64,000 nt of DNA. Origin: Bubalus kerabau. Lineage: Eukaryota; Chordata; Mammalia; Artiodactyla; Bovidae. Below, piece after piece: positions 1-10,576 of the stretch. The notes below the pieces were generated by a model that was given only the letters and a program-made list of their open reading frames with translations, had not been told where the DNA came from and ran no database searches. Every line of letters starts with the position of its first letter. Position 1 is the stretch's first letter. The DNA lies in assembly GCF_029407905.1 (NCBI RefSeq), contig NC_073646.1, positions 10,000,001 through 10,064,000 on the forward strand. The letters are read 5' to 3'. A program made the position numbers and the translations under genes.

Positions 1-246
1 CAGGACAGGAGGCCATGTGCAAGTGAGTCAGTCCATCTCTGCGGTCGGGTTAGCCCCAGGCACTAGGCTCGGCTCAGTCTTCAACCCAGTGGACGATGAC
101 AACCACTGGAGCCCCGGGGTCCTCATGCGAACAAGAAGGGTTTGAGTCTAGGTAAGGGAGTGACAGCTGGGGTAACCAGTGAGACCAGTGCTCTGGGGTG
201 GCAGTGGCAGGGAGAGGAAGGAGAGGGTTGATGGCCTAACAGCAGG

Positions 247-475
247 AATTCTCAACCAGGGCTCAACTACGACCCCCAGGGAGCATTTGGAAATGTTTGG
301 AAACACATTTTGGTTGTCACCGTCAGGGGACTAGGCTGGGTGTTAATGGCAACTAGTGAGAGGAGGCCAGGAATGTGGGTCAACATTCTACAATGCACAG
401 AGCAGCCTCCCTTGATAACAAAGAATTATCTGGCCCAAGATATCAATAGTGCCAAGTCTGAATAACTCTGGCCTA
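247..475 (-). mobile_element. MER20 hAT-Charlie MITE
   Basis: The segment opens with a reverse-complemented MER20 end (tctcaaccagggctcaa) and continues through the typical blocks for nearly the full ~219 bp: catttggaaatgtttgg, ttggttgtcacc, aggccaggaatg, ctacaatgcacag and caaagaattatctggccc. It is a non-autonomous, long-dead DNA transposon common to placental mammals. Flanking 1-246 holds nothing I recognise. Confidence 0.85.
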
Positions 476-1984
476 TAGTCTACCAGCATTCAGGTTTGAT
501 TTACATCTTTTAAGTAAATTTTTAAGTAGTGGGAGAGGGTAACTAGAGAAAGATAAGAGAGGTAAACTGATGGGTGGGTGGACGGACAGAGAGACAGAAA
601 ACCACAGGTATCACCAGTGCAGAAACACCGACAACACCAGTCATTGGTTAGATCTAGAACACGTTGTGCTCGAAGACCAAGCACATCCCACATGAGTTTC
701 GAGACCTCGCACAGGAAAAACACGCTCACTTAGCAGGCTAACCCGCAGCGAACAGCTGCTGGGGGGCAGGTCTGACTGGCAAAGCCACTGCAGCTGCCCT
801 TTTGCTCTGTGGGCTCGTCTCCATCTGCGTCCGGTGAGAAGGCGGCAGGGTCAGGGAGTTGCCCAGAGCAGGTCACAGTCGGGCAGTGAATTGGGAAGGA
901 GACAGCCTCCCTGAAGACCACCCAGCTTGGGTCGCCCCCCCTTCTTATATACCTCACTCTTCTGCACAGCACTGGTCACAGGTGTAATTCAGCAACAACT
1001 GGTATTATCAGGTTAAGAATTATCTCCCCCGTCTGACCATAAGCCCCGTGACAGTTGGTACCTTGTGCATCCTGCCCCCAGCAGCGTCTCCAGCAACAAG
1101 CCGGTATTCTCATCATGTGTTCGTCAAATGAATAAGCAACTGCAGGTGACGACAGCACCATCAGAACCAGATCCCAACCCACGTGGCTCTGACAAATGAG
1201 AGGTCCCGAGGAGGGCTGAAATCAAGGCTGCCTCCCGATATCTGGGTCACGTCACCACCATCTGTGGGGTCACCTCTTCTTCTGTCTGCTCAGCTTCATC
1301 ACCTGGTGTCTTAAAGCCAAGGGGCCCACATTGGGTCTCTCCTGCTCCCAGCCATACCCACCCTGAGGAGCAGTGTGGGAAACGGTGCCCAAGAGAGCGG
1401 GGCGGAAGAGTCTGGGCCACGTGAAATCAGGGTCCGGAAGAACATGGATGTAACTCAGGCAAATGTGTTTAGCATCTTCATTTTCCTTCCGAGTACCACT
1501 TACTCATCCGGGGCCCAAATGGTAGTTAAGTTTTCTTCCCCAAGGGGACAGATTGCAGACACCAGAGAGGTGGGCAGAGGGGAGGTTGAGGGGGGCACAG
1601 GATGAGAAGACTGGATGCCACCTCTGCTGCAGAGGGGATGAGGGGGCACGCCGGAGAGTGGCTACCTTCCAGGGCAGCTGCGGCCTCCTGCAAGGTTATC
1701 TGGAATGTGGCAGGGCAATAAAAGTGAGTCATCGTCACCCAACCAGAGCCAACTCAGCCGCCTGGGGCTCTGTGAAGCGTGTCCCCAGATGCAAAGTTAC
1801 TCAAATTCCAGAATGAGTTTTGCCTTAATAAAGGGCATAAAAATGTCCATGCCCATAAAGACCGGCTGCTGTGTAGAGCCAGTGTGGCTGACAGAGCCAG
1901 GGTGATCAGCTGACGGGCGCCAACTGAAATGAACCTCATGCTGGAGACAGACAGTGTCATACCCTTTAGAGACATCTGTCCTCA
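476..1984. other. no gene seen; mostly unassigned sequence
   Basis: About 1.5 kb without a ruminant SINE. Positions 820-915 weakly resemble a minus-strand MIR core (ttgcccagagcaggtcacag). Short open frames occur on both strands but overlap one another, show no recognisable domain, and have no convincing splice or promoter context. Confidence 0.5.
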
Positions 1985-2080
1985 GGCTCCTAACCCAGCT
2001 CCCTGGCTGGCTAGCTGTGTGACCTTGGGCAAGAGCATCTCCTCTCTGATCTTCAGGTTCCACATGCCTAAATGATCACC
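1985..2080 (+). mobile_element. MIR SINE fragment
   Basis: The core ctagctgtgtgaccttgggc followed by a cctctctgat block matches the MIR core in plus orientation. It is an ancient mammalian tRNA-derived SINE, truncated at both ends. Confidence 0.85.
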
Positions 2081-2224
2081 AACTGCCCTTCCTACTCTGA
2101 AATTCATGCCACAGCTATGAAAAGCTCTGTGCATTATTCCTCCCAGGGTTGACGTTTGCATTTTAACCAGAAGTGTCCACTCACTCCAGCAGCCTACTGG
2201 AGAAGAGTAGAGGCACCAGAAAAT

Positions 2225-2345
2225 AGTTGTCCAGGTTCAAATCCTGGCCTCATCAACAATGACCCTCTGTAACTTCAGACAAGTTCCTTAACCTCTCTGA
2301 GCCTCTATGCCTTCATGCTAAGGATAATACAACCAATGGAAAGGT
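2225..2345 (+). mobile_element. MIR SINE fragment
   Basis: A gttcaaatcctggc block is followed by cttcagacaagttccttaac and ctctctgagcctc, the MIR order in plus orientation. Confidence 0.85.
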
Positions 2346-2569
2346 GAAGAATCTTTTTCAAAGTCCTCAGCCCATCTTGTGATTGGATTCCCCAGGATCC
2401 AACATCTCTGTGCTGAGGTTTCTGGGCCCTTCTGTTTGGGACAGAAGCCAGAGCATCATGACAACCACCACCATCTGCTTCACAAAGCACCCCCTCCTGG
2501 GAAGGTATTTGTGATGATTCTTGAATAAGAAAGTTGTGAAGAAGGTAGCTGCACCAAAAAGAGGTCGGG

Positions 2570-2790
2570 GCGTGAGCTTTGAGCCTTCAGACCCGGGTTT
2601 CCACATTAGCACGATGATGAACCAACTTGGTCAAGTGACTGAACCTGGGTCTCAGTTTCCCCATCTGCAACATGAGGATAACACTATTAATATTTATATG
2701 TTCCTCTTGAGACTGAGAGTTTCAGGAAGATGATGCACCCTTTGTTCAGTGCTTGGCACATAGCAGGCCCTCAATAGCATTAGCTCTTAT
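2570..2790 (+). mobile_element. MIR SINE, nearly complete
   Basis: Plus-strand MIR with its 5' part (cagacccgggtttcca), core (ggtcaagtgactgaacctg), cagtttccccatctg, and a 3' end with cagtgcttggcacatagcag. About 220 bp, close to full length. Confidence 0.85.
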
Positions 2791-3282
2791 GTGTCATTGC
2801 TCCTACAACCTTGTGGAAGACCCCTCAGGGTGGGCCCCCTTGCCCCGCTAACCTTTCACTCCCTCTTTCTCACTGCCATCTCTGAAGAGGAGCGTCCCCG
2901 CCCTCCACTGAGCCCCTTGCATGCTGTTCCTCTCCTAGCACACAAGCCCGGTGGCTGTCAGTACACGGGGTCCTGAGGCAGCCCGCCCACTCTGCACTCC
3001 GTCTCAGGCTGTGCACTCCCAACACGCCCTGCTCAGGGCCCCTGTCCCCCCCAGCCACCTCCTCCGCCCACCCGCATCAGGGCGCCCACGTGGGTGACCG
3101 TGCTCCTGTCCAGACGGGTGCCAGTGGGAGGAGAGCTCCGACTGCTGAGGCGAAATCAGGACAGCAGGTCTCCCCGGCCTCTCACTCCTTAATCCTACAA
3201 TCTGGCTCCCTCCTCGGGCCACCCAAACCTGCCAGATCCACTGAGGCCTCCCACTCACCAAGCCCGGCATCCTGTTAAGGGT
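2791..3282. other. GC-rich unassigned segment
   Basis: About 490 bp rich in C/G with scattered CpG (densest near 3060-3180) and no repeat I can name. No long open frame, recognised domain or clear exon. It could be unique sequence, a decayed CpG-rich element or an unrecognised exon. Confidence 0.3.
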
Positions 3283-3297
3283 CCTGCAAGTCTCCTG

Positions 3298-3507
3298 TGC
3301 GCATGCTCGGTCGCTTCAGTTGTCTCCGACTCTTTGCGAACCTATGGACTGCACCCTGCCAGGCTCCTCAGTCCATGAGATTCTCCAGGCAGGAATACTG
3401 GAGTGGGTTGCCTTGCCCTCCTCCAGGGGATCTTCCCAAACCGGGGATCTGAACCCAGGTACCCTACACAGCAGGCCGATTCTTTACCACGGAGCCGCTG
3501 GGGAAGC
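3298..3507 (-). mobile_element. Bov-tA SINE
   Basis: Minus-strand Bov-tA: the BovA part reads ggactgcaccctgccaggct through ggagtgggttgcc, and the tRNA-Glu-like end reads ttctttaccacggagcc. It is bounded by a 15-bp TSD at 3283-3297 and 3508-3522 (cctgcaagtctcctg versus cctgcatgtctcctg, one mismatch), which fixes both ends. Confidence 0.95.
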
Positions 3508-3689
3508 CCTGCATGTCTCCTGGGAGCATGTGATTTTGATAACCACCAGGCCCACCACCACCTTCTAATTCCTCTGATTCGCATGCTCCTGCTATTCCTT
3601 CCCTTCCTGTGCAGATTCACTCACTCCTACACTCGTCCACTCCCTGAGCTGGATGTTGCTGGAATATGGTAAAGAACAAGGCAGACGCT

Positions 3690-3895
3690 AGGGAGACAGT
3701 ATGCTCCTATGGCAAGAGACTTTGCATCAGCACCACCTGGATTCAATCCCAGTTCCACCAGAAAGCTGTGTGCCTCCCAGCTGCTTGCTCACCCTTTCTG
3801 GGTCTCAGTTACCCCCACCGTAAAAGGGAACCCCTTGGGGGGATTTCATGGGTGCCTAGCAAGTGTTTAGCACAGTGGGTTTCCTCTGTTGCCCC
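3690..3895 (+). mobile_element. MIR SINE
   Basis: Plus-strand MIR: gattcaatcccagttccacc, then ttgctcaccctttctgggtc and a 3' end with agcaagtgtttagcacagtg. Confidence 0.75.
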
Positions 3896-3899
3896 ACCC

Positions 3900-4145
3900 T
3901 AATCCATTTTCTGCATGGCAGCCAGAAAGATCTTAAAACATAAATTAGGTCTTGGCAACTGCTCACCCAAAACCCCTCCCAAGTCTTCCCCGTTGCCCAA
4001 AGCATAAAATCCAGACCCCTTACTGTGGCTCACACGGCCCTGGTGACCCTGGGACCTCACGTGGGGCCTCTTGCCTTGGCTCAGAAAATTCCAGCCACAC
4101 AAGTTTATTCCTCCAGCAGGACTGACGTGGTGATGTCCCCTCTGC
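3900..4145 (+). mobile_element. L2 LINE fragment
   Basis: The blocks gcagccagaaagatctt, aaaacccctcccaagtcttcc and aaagcataaaatccagaccc follow the order of the L2 3' region. Ancient mammalian LINE; no ORF retained. Confidence 0.7.
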
Positions 4146-4149
4146 TGGG

Positions 4150-4392
4150 AACGTTGTTGCTGTTCAGTCGCTAAGTCCTGTCCAACTCTCCGCAAGCCCA
4201 GGGACTACGGTATGCTAGGCTTCCGTCCTTCACTATCTCCCAGAGTTTGCTCAGACTCATGTCCATTGAGTCGGTGATGCTATCTAACCACGTCATCCTC
4301 TGCCGCCCCCTTCTCCTCCCACCTTCGATCTTTCCCAGCATTGGGGTCTTTTCCAAAGAGTCGGCTCTTGGCATCAGGTGGCCAAAGTACAG
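4150..4392 (-). mobile_element. BovA-type SINE (BovB 3'-derived)
   Basis: Minus strand of the BovB 3' region with a (GTT)n-like tail at its left (gttgttgctgttcagtcgc). The body reads ttcactatctcccagagttt, ctcatgtccattgagtc, aatctttcccagc and ends aggtggccaaagta. Short BovB-tail elements of this type recur across the window and look like one SINE-sized family. Confidence 0.9.
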
Positions 4393-4799
4393 GACCGCAA
4401 GCAGGGGGTGTGATCAGGGAGAGACGCCAAGGCTGCCACTGGGGCAGGGACTTGGCGGGGTCTCTCGGAGGGGGCTGGAGTTTCTCCTGAGGCCACCAGG
4501 AGGCCCCCGAGGACAGGCTGGACCGGCTGGAGCAGCTTCTCTGGGCCTGCCTGGGAAGCAGCCCTGAGGGGGGGTTAGCAGCCAGCTGGCTGCGGCCATA
4601 AAGAGTTTATAAAGAAATAAAAAGGCCTAAATGAGGGTCATGAAGGCGATTTATACCCTCTCTGTAGCACATCGCTTGGCTTGCATTAGAATTAGTGTGT
4701 GCACTTGTCACAGCCCCCCACTCAACGGTGAGGTACTCGAGTAGAACAAAAGCCTGCTAACGTACTGGCCGAAGAGGGCTGCTCGAACTTGGCTCCAGT
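4393..4799. other. GC-rich unassigned segment
   Basis: A G-rich stretch (4400-4600) followed by AT-richer sequence. No repeat family or coding signal recognised. Confidence 0.35.
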
Positions 4800-4978
4800 G
4801 ACATCGGGGGCTGATGATTCTCTGTTGGGGGAGGCAGGGTGTGGAACTGTAGGGTGTTCAGCAGCACCCCCAGACTTCACCCATTGGATGCCAGTAGCAT
4901 TTCCAGATGCTCCCAATGTCTCCAAGCGTTGTCCCCGCTGGGGACAAAATCGCCCTTGGTGGACAACTCCTGGGTTAA
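4800..4978 (+). mobile_element. MER20 hAT-Charlie MITE
   Basis: Plus-strand MER20: ttctctgttgggggagg, ttcagcagcacccccagac, ggatgccagtagca, ctcccaatgtctccaagc, ggggacaaaatcgccc. It lies in the opposite orientation to the copy at 247-475. Confidence 0.85.
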
Positions 4979-4984
4979 AGTGCC

Positions 4985-5190
4985 GGGCCTCAGGAGTTCG
5001 ACTCATCTTGGCTCTGCTGCTTCCCAGCCGGGTGCCTTGAGCAGAGTACTTCACCTTCCGGCCCTCTGTTTCCTGACCTGTCAAGTGGGGATGATGAAGT
5101 ATCGACCTCAGAGAGTCTTTGCAAGAATTAAACACAATGATTCATGTGCAGCGCAGGAGGTAAACACTCGGTGAATGCCAGCTATCTCTG
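4985..5190 (+). mobile_element. MIR SINE
   Basis: Plus-strand MIR: gggtgccttgagcagagtac, ccctctgtttcctgacctgt and gtggggatgatgaagt, ending near aacactcggtgaatgc. Confidence 0.8.
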
Positions 5191-5264
5191 GCCTATATTT
5201 TAAGGAAACGAGCACTGAGCCTAAAGCGGGACGGACGTTTAAGTTCTTCACAGATGTCAGCTAC

Positions 5265-5307
5265 AGGGCTCGTTTCCGTGGTGCAGTGGTTATCGCATTC
5301 GCCTCAC
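5265..5307 (+). pseudogene. retrocopied 5' half of tRNA-Val
   Basis: Positions 5272-5307 match the 5' half of mammalian tRNA-Val: acceptor 5' strand gtttccg, D-arm and A-box tggtgcagtggtta, and the anticodon stem start ending in the CAC anticodon. By memory about 32 of 36 bases agree. The sequence then stops: there is no 3' half, B-box or poly-A. The block sits between direct repeats, cacagatgtcagctac at 5249-5264 and cacaaatgtcagctac at 5305-5320 (one mismatch), which look like a target-site duplication. Seven bases (agggctc) precede the tRNA start and are unexplained. It resembles the known class of tail-less, 3'-truncated small-RNA retropseudogenes, and the end falls in the anticodon loop where tRNA halves are cut. 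It should not make a tRNA. Confidence 0.8.
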
Positions 5308-5320
5308 AAATGTCAGCTAC

Positions 5321-5793
5321 TATCGCTTCTGTTCTTCTTTTCTTACTCCTATCTGCCGTACTCCCCCTGGCACTTGGATGGGTCCTGCACATACTTGCCA
5401 AGTGAAGGTCAGCGGACTGGAATGAGAAAAGCAGATGCCTAAGAACATATGACCTAGCTACTGCTGGCACTTTCTTATCCTCTCTGGCACCTCAAACATT
5501 TGGGGTGCTTATGGTGCCCATGACTTAGCAACTGCTCTCTCCACCCAAGAATTTTCTAAGTGGGTGTTCGAAGGAATACTAAAATTAAAAGCTATTTCTC
5601 CTTCAAAAAAGGTTTTCAGGCCAGAAAATGCAGGATGTCCCATCCCTTTTCAAACAAATTAAACAGACTCAGTTAATAAAGGCTCTGAGAAGTCCTGCAG
5701 GTATCATTACTAGATTTTTAAGCTCTGGGAAATCAAGGATTGAGTCTTCCTCACTATAATATCCCCACTCCTTGAATAATGCTGAACAAACAA
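5321..5793. other. no gene seen
   Basis: AT-rich sequence without an identified repeat. The left edge carries the second copy of the tRNA-half TSD. Confidence 0.5.
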
Positions 5794-5804
5794 AGGCACT
5801 CAAG

Positions 5805-6047
5805 GGATTTCTCTGGTGGTCCAGCAGTTAAGAGTCTGCCTTCCAATGCAGGGGGCTTGGGTTTGATCCCTGGTCAGAGAACTAGGATCCCACATGCCTC
5901 AGAGCAACTAAGCCCCCGTGGTGAAACTACCAAGCCTGCGAACCTGTACGGACTAGAGAGTCCGTACACAAAGATGCCCGTGATGTAAGGAAGATGCCAA
6001 GTGCCGCAACTAAGATCTGACACAGCCAAACAAATAAATAACTTTAA
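5805..6047 (+). mobile_element. CHR-2 type tRNA-derived SINE
   Basis: Starts gggatttctctggtggtcca with a tRNA-like box gtttgatccctggtcagaga, continues with aactaagcc repeats and ends caaacaaataaataac. A perfect 11-bp TSD (aaaggcactca) lies at 5794-5804 and 6048-6058. Confidence 0.93.
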
Positions 6048-6058
6048 AAAGGCACTCA

Positions 6059-6829
6059 GTAAGCATGTGAAAAATTGAATAAGTGAAATGAATATTTATA
6101 TGAATGAACTTGCTAATTTAAAAGGTCAGCGTGGCTGTGTTAAACCCAGTGTTTCGCAACTTTTTGAACCACCGCACCATGGATATCCCTTAGGACTAGC
6201 CCCACCTCCACCTGCAAAACACTTTGGAAAAAATAGCCCCTCTCTGAGATGGCAAGGCAAAGGTGAATGAGTACAAAGGCAGGGCAGCTCACAGTACACA
6301 TTCCTGGCTTCTATGGTTCACGGTGACTTCATCTTCAATTAAAATTAAGTGAAAACATTTTACTCCAAAATGAGTCCAGAGCCATTGAAAAGAAAATGCA
6401 CTCTTAGGGACTCTTGACAAAAGGACTCCATTGTTTAAAAGAAATGTGACAATCTACGTGCCATTTTGTGGGCAGTGAGTGGTGAAGCAGACGTCACCCA
6501 TACAAGTGACATGGACCTCACTCCCCACAACTAAAGACGTGTCCGCCACTGCAAACACCATCATTCCTACACCCCCAGAGGCTACATTTTTCCCATGTCA
6601 TGGTTCTGTTCAACAGCAGTTCTGTCCAGTGGCATGCTGGGCAAAGGTCAAGGCAATGGTCTACTGCAAATTCAGTTCCAGGTTCTGGTTTTTTTCAAGT
6701 ATATATGTCTAGTAAGCAAAATATAAACCACTGTGGAAAAACATGCTTCAAGGGCACAGAAGGCTTTGCAACAGAAATACAAACAGAATCTTAGTTGAAA
6801 TAAGCTCTAACATCTGTATGTCAGATTCC
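6059..6829. other. no gene seen
   Basis: About 770 bp with no ruminant SINE. Short open frames such as 6479-6712 show no recognised domain. Confidence 0.5.
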
Positions 6830-7012
6830 ATTCGAGGTACTTCACAGGGGCAAGCTCATCTAATCCTCACAGCAATCCTAGCAGGTGGGTCCCAGTGGCA
6901 TTCCCCTTTTATAAAAGCATATTGTAGCTCAGGGAGATAAAGTGACTGGGCCCAGGACACATAGCCAGTGAGGGTGAGAAGCTGGCATCTGGACCACTGG
7001 CTTTACACTCTG
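6830..7012 (-). mobile_element. MIR SINE
   Basis: Minus-strand MIR: tctaatcctcacagcaatcc, tagctcagggagataaagtg and gggcccaggacacatagcca in MIR order. Confidence 0.8.
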
Positions 7013-7100
7013 CAACCTCAGTGACTGGCAGTAATCACCAATGCTGTTTTTATTTTCAAGAAAATTTTAACATACACTTTGAGTCTCCATTCATACCATT

Positions 7101-7310
7101 GCTCGTGTTCAGTCATTTCAGTCATGTCCAACTCTTTGCAACACTATGGACTGTAACCCACCAGGCTCCTCTGTCCATGGATTCTCCAGGCAAGAATATT
7201 GGAGTGGGTTGCCATGCCCCCCTCCAGAGGATCTTCCCCACCCAGGGATCAAACCTGCATCTCCTATATTGCAGGCAGATTCTTTACCCACTGAGCCACC
7301 TGGGAAACCC
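7101..7310 (-). mobile_element. Bov-tA SINE
   Basis: Minus-strand, full length: gtccaactctttgcaaca to ctgagccacctgggaaac. TSD attcataccatt at 7089-7100 and aattacaccatt at 7311-7322 (two mismatches). Confidence 0.93.
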
Positions 7311-7322
7311 AATTACACCATT

Positions 7323-7679
7323 AATGTTGGAGTTAATTATCTGGTAGGAGTAGGAGAAGTAAAGGGAGTCAGAGTCCACGCCTAGGCCTGAGATACACTG
7401 ATTCCTCCCAGTGCTTCTCTCCCACCCCCTCGAATCCTGGATGGCATGAAAGGTGAGACAGAGCTGCCATTTGGCAGTCAGAGGTAGTTACCAAATCTAC
7501 CTCTTATTTCCTTCCTTCCTGATCCTTGTATTTGCCAAAAAGGTTTAAAGCAGAAGTCTGGGATATCAGCCCAACTTGCATAATTTTAATGAATGAATTC
7601 CAAAAGACATTCAGAACAGTAACAACCCCACATCACTCCCTGGCCTCCCCCTAACAAAAAATTATCTGATCCCTTTGTA
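7323..7679. other. no gene seen
   Basis: Unassigned sequence between a Bov-tA and a MIR; no feature recognised. Confidence 0.5.
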
Positions 7680-7865
7680 AACTCTGGATGGTGAACTTCA
7701 CCTATTGTATCTCATTTCGTCCCTAGCTTAATCTGAATAGCAGATATGAGTTCCCATTTTACAGATGAAGAGACTGAGGTTCAAAGTGGCTAAGGGCCTT
7801 AACCAAGATTCCAGCAGCTAGTAAAGGACACGGGGTAGGTTCTAAACCCAGTCTCTGTTTGCAAA
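7680..7865 (-). mobile_element. MIR SINE
   Basis: Minus-strand MIR: cattttacagatgaagagac, tgaggttcaaagtggctaag, ccagcagctagtaaagg. Confidence 0.85.
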
Positions 7866-8766
7866 AAACTCCAGGTCTTGCTAGCTCACAGAATTTTAAG
7901 TAAAAATCACACAAGTCCCACACACAAAAAAAATTTTAGTCAAATGTCCTTATAAGAGCTGGAGATATTATAAATGTTATTGAACTTGAGGTTCTGCTCT
8001 CTGAGAACTGTCACCAGTTAAATAGCTGTTTCTCTGCTCTGAGCTGTATCAGGCTTGTTGGCGAGACTGGCAGGTCAGCAAAGTGATGGTGATAACTCTG
8101 AGGTGTAATGCCAAAAATCTTACAGAGGAAGACAAAGACCAGATAATTGAACTCAAATGTGGGTGGGGCATGGTGCTGAGCCCAACAATTTGAAAAACTG
8201 TATTATATAGTAACACTGCTGATATCCTTTCTTTCAACAAGAATGTGACATGTAAAAATATTTTTAAAGTATTTTTCCCATGTTAATACAAATCAAGTGG
8301 AGACAATAAATCTCTTTAGATTTCACTGCTTTTCGGTACAAACACACTTTGTCATATTCAAATACAACATCTCTGAGACTACTCCTTGCTCTTGAAAGAC
8401 TAATAATAATGTATCAACTGCTACAAGCTATTTCTTGTTCTGGTTGACATTTTTTCAAAAAAACCCCTAGGTAGATCACTTCTTCAAGGGCTTTTACAAG
8501 GTCGCTGCTGTTTTCTAGGGAGCCCATCCCAGCGGTGGGAGTGAGTCAAGTTGGAAATGTGTCAAGACCAGAACTGTCCTACAATACTTGAATCAGAATT
8601 GAAAACTCATGTAATTCAACAAACTGTTTTTGACCAGTTTTCTTGTATTTCAAGCACTTCTGCCACTGGAGCTAGAAGCAGGGACAAAAGAGGACCAGAC
8701 CTGCAAGTTTAAAACCTAGTGAGAGGAGTCGGGGAGGTAAAAAATAAACATACTAACAACTGTAAA
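7866..8766. other. 900-bp stretch without repeats or genes
   Basis: No SINE, LINE or LTR recognised and no meaningful ORF. AT-rich. Probably unique non-coding sequence. Confidence 0.45.
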
Positions 8767-8925
8767 TTGTGCCCAGACACTCAGTCGTGTCCGACTCTTT
8801 GCGACTTCATGGACTGTAGCCCATCAGGGTCCTCTATCTATGGGATTCTCCAGGCAAGAATACGAGTGAGTTGCCATGCCCTCCTCCAGGGGATCTTCCC
8901 GACCCAAGGATCAAACCCATGCATA
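8767..8925 (-). mobile_element. truncated Bov-tA SINE
   Basis: Minus-strand BovA part is present (cagtcgtgtccgactctttg to gacccaaggatcaaaccca) but the tRNA-derived end is missing. It abuts the 5' edge of the MLT1 LTR at 8926. Confidence 0.85.
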
Positions 8926-9691
8926 GACCCCCCCAAAAAAGATGTATGTTCAAGTTCTTATGAATGTGACCTTACTTGAAAATAAGGTTTTTGCTTATAG
9001 AATCAGGTTAAGATGAAGTTACGTTGGATTACGGTGAGCCCTAAACTCAATGTCAGACTTCCCTGGTGGCTCAGCTGGTAAAGAATCTGCCTGTAATGCA
9101 GGATACCCTGGTTTGATTCCTGGGTCAGGAAGATCCCCTGGAGAAGTGATAGGCTACCCACTCCAGCATTCCTGGGCTTTCCTGGTGGCTCAGACGATGA
9201 AGAATTTGCCTGCAATGCAGGAGACCCGGGTTTGAACCCTAGGTTGGGAAGATCCCCTGGAGAAGAGAATGGCTACCCACTCCAGTATTCTTGCCTGGAG
9301 AATTCCATGGACAGAGGAGCCTGGCAGGCTGCAGTCCATGGGGTGGCAAAGAGTCGGACACAACTGAGTGACTTTCACTTTCACTAAACCCAGCGTCTGG
9401 TGTCCTTATTAAGAGGAGGGAATTTTGGACACAGAGGAATAGGCCATGTGAAAACAAAGGCAGAGGTTGGAGGGATCTACAAATCAAGAAAGGCCAAAGA
9501 TTGCTAGCAACCACTAGAAGCTATGAGAGAAGCAAGGAAGGATTGTCCCCAGGACCTCTGGAGGGAGCATGGCCCTGCCAACACCTTAATTTCAGACCTC
9601 TGGCCTCCAGGATTGCAAGAGAATAGATTTCTGTTGTTTTAAGTCACCCTGTTTGTGGTACTGTCTTAGAGCAGCCCTAGGAAATTAATAT
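8926..9691 (+). mobile_element. MLT1 (ERVL-MaLR) LTR, interrupted
   Basis: MLT1-like LTR: gtatgttcaagttcttatga, gaatgtgaccttacttgaaa, then after the SINE insertion ctggtgtccttattaag, gaaggattgtccccagg, ccaacaccttaatttcag and the 3' end gttttaagtcaccctgtttg to about aattaatatgac. It is split by the Bov-tA at 9053-9385. A solo LTR; no internal sequence is present. Confidence 0.85.
9053..9385 (+). mobile_element. dimeric Bov-tA SINE
   Basis: Two head-to-tail units: the first (9053-9172) starts gacttccctggtggctcagc and is cut short at ccagcattcctgg. The second (9173-9385) is complete, ending ggacacaactgagtgacttt. Likely TSD ctaaactcaatg (ends ~9052) versus ctaaacccagcg (~9386-9397). It inserted into the MLT1 LTR, so it is younger. 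Confidence 0.9.
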
Positions 9692-9998
9692 GACATACAG
9701 TCCATTCTGAAGGAAATCAGCCCTGGGTGTTCTTTGGAAGGAATGATGCTAAAGCTGAAACTCCAGTACTTTGGCCACCTCATGCGGAGAGTTGACTCAT
9801 TGGAAAAGACTCTGATGCTGGGAAGGATTGGGGGCAGGAGGAGAAGGGGACGACAGAGGATGAGATGTCTGGATGGCATCACCAACTTGATGGTTATGAG
9901 TCTGAGTGAACTCCGGGAGTTGGTGATGGACAGGGAGGCCTGGTGTGCTGTGATTCATGGGGTCGCAAAGAGTCGGCCAAGACTGAGCGACTGAACTG
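9692..9998 (+). mobile_element. BovB LINE 3' end
   Basis: 5'-truncated BovB covering the last ~100 codons of ORF2 and the tail. The frame 9734-9994 reads KLKLQYFGHLMRRVDSLEKT, then REAWCAVIHGVAKSR, before gactgagcgactgaactgaa. It lies directly at the MLT1 3' edge. Confidence 0.93.
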
Positions 9999-10576
9999 AA
10001 TGTGATATCAGAGAATGATAAATGCTACGAAGAAGAATAAGCAGAATAAGGATGAAGAGTGACTGGGGAAGGAGAGGCTATTTTTATTTTCTGTTTCACA
10101 TCTTTTTTTTCAAGTTTTTTTTACTGAGTTACAGTTGATGTACAATATTATGTAAGTTACAGGTGTACAATATAGTGATTCACAATTTTTAAAAGTTATA
10201 CATCATTTATAGTTTTTAGGAAATATTGGTTATATTCCCTGTACAATATATCTTTGTAGCTTATTTATTTTACACATAATATAAATAAGCTCTTAATCCT
10301 CCACCTCTATATTACCTCTCCCCCTTCCCCACTTTCCACTGGTCGTCACTGGTTTGTTCTCTGTATCTGTGAGTCTGCTTCTTTTTTGTTTTATTCACTA
10401 GTTTGTTATATTTTTAAAATTCCACATATAAGTGATATCATACAGTATTTTTCTATCTCTGTCTGACTTATTTCACTTAGCATAATACCCTCCAAATCTG
10501 TCCGTGTTGCAAAAGGCATATTTTTTCATTCCTTATGACTAAGTAGGATTCCAATGTATACACGTGTGTGTGTGTG

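Noticed and set aside
4722..5135. 137-codon minus-strand frame
   Set aside because: It is antisense across MER20 and MIR; no domain, and both elements are non-coding.
9734..9994. 86-codon frame as a small protein
   Set aside because: It is the BovB ORF2 C-terminus in a 5'-truncated copy.
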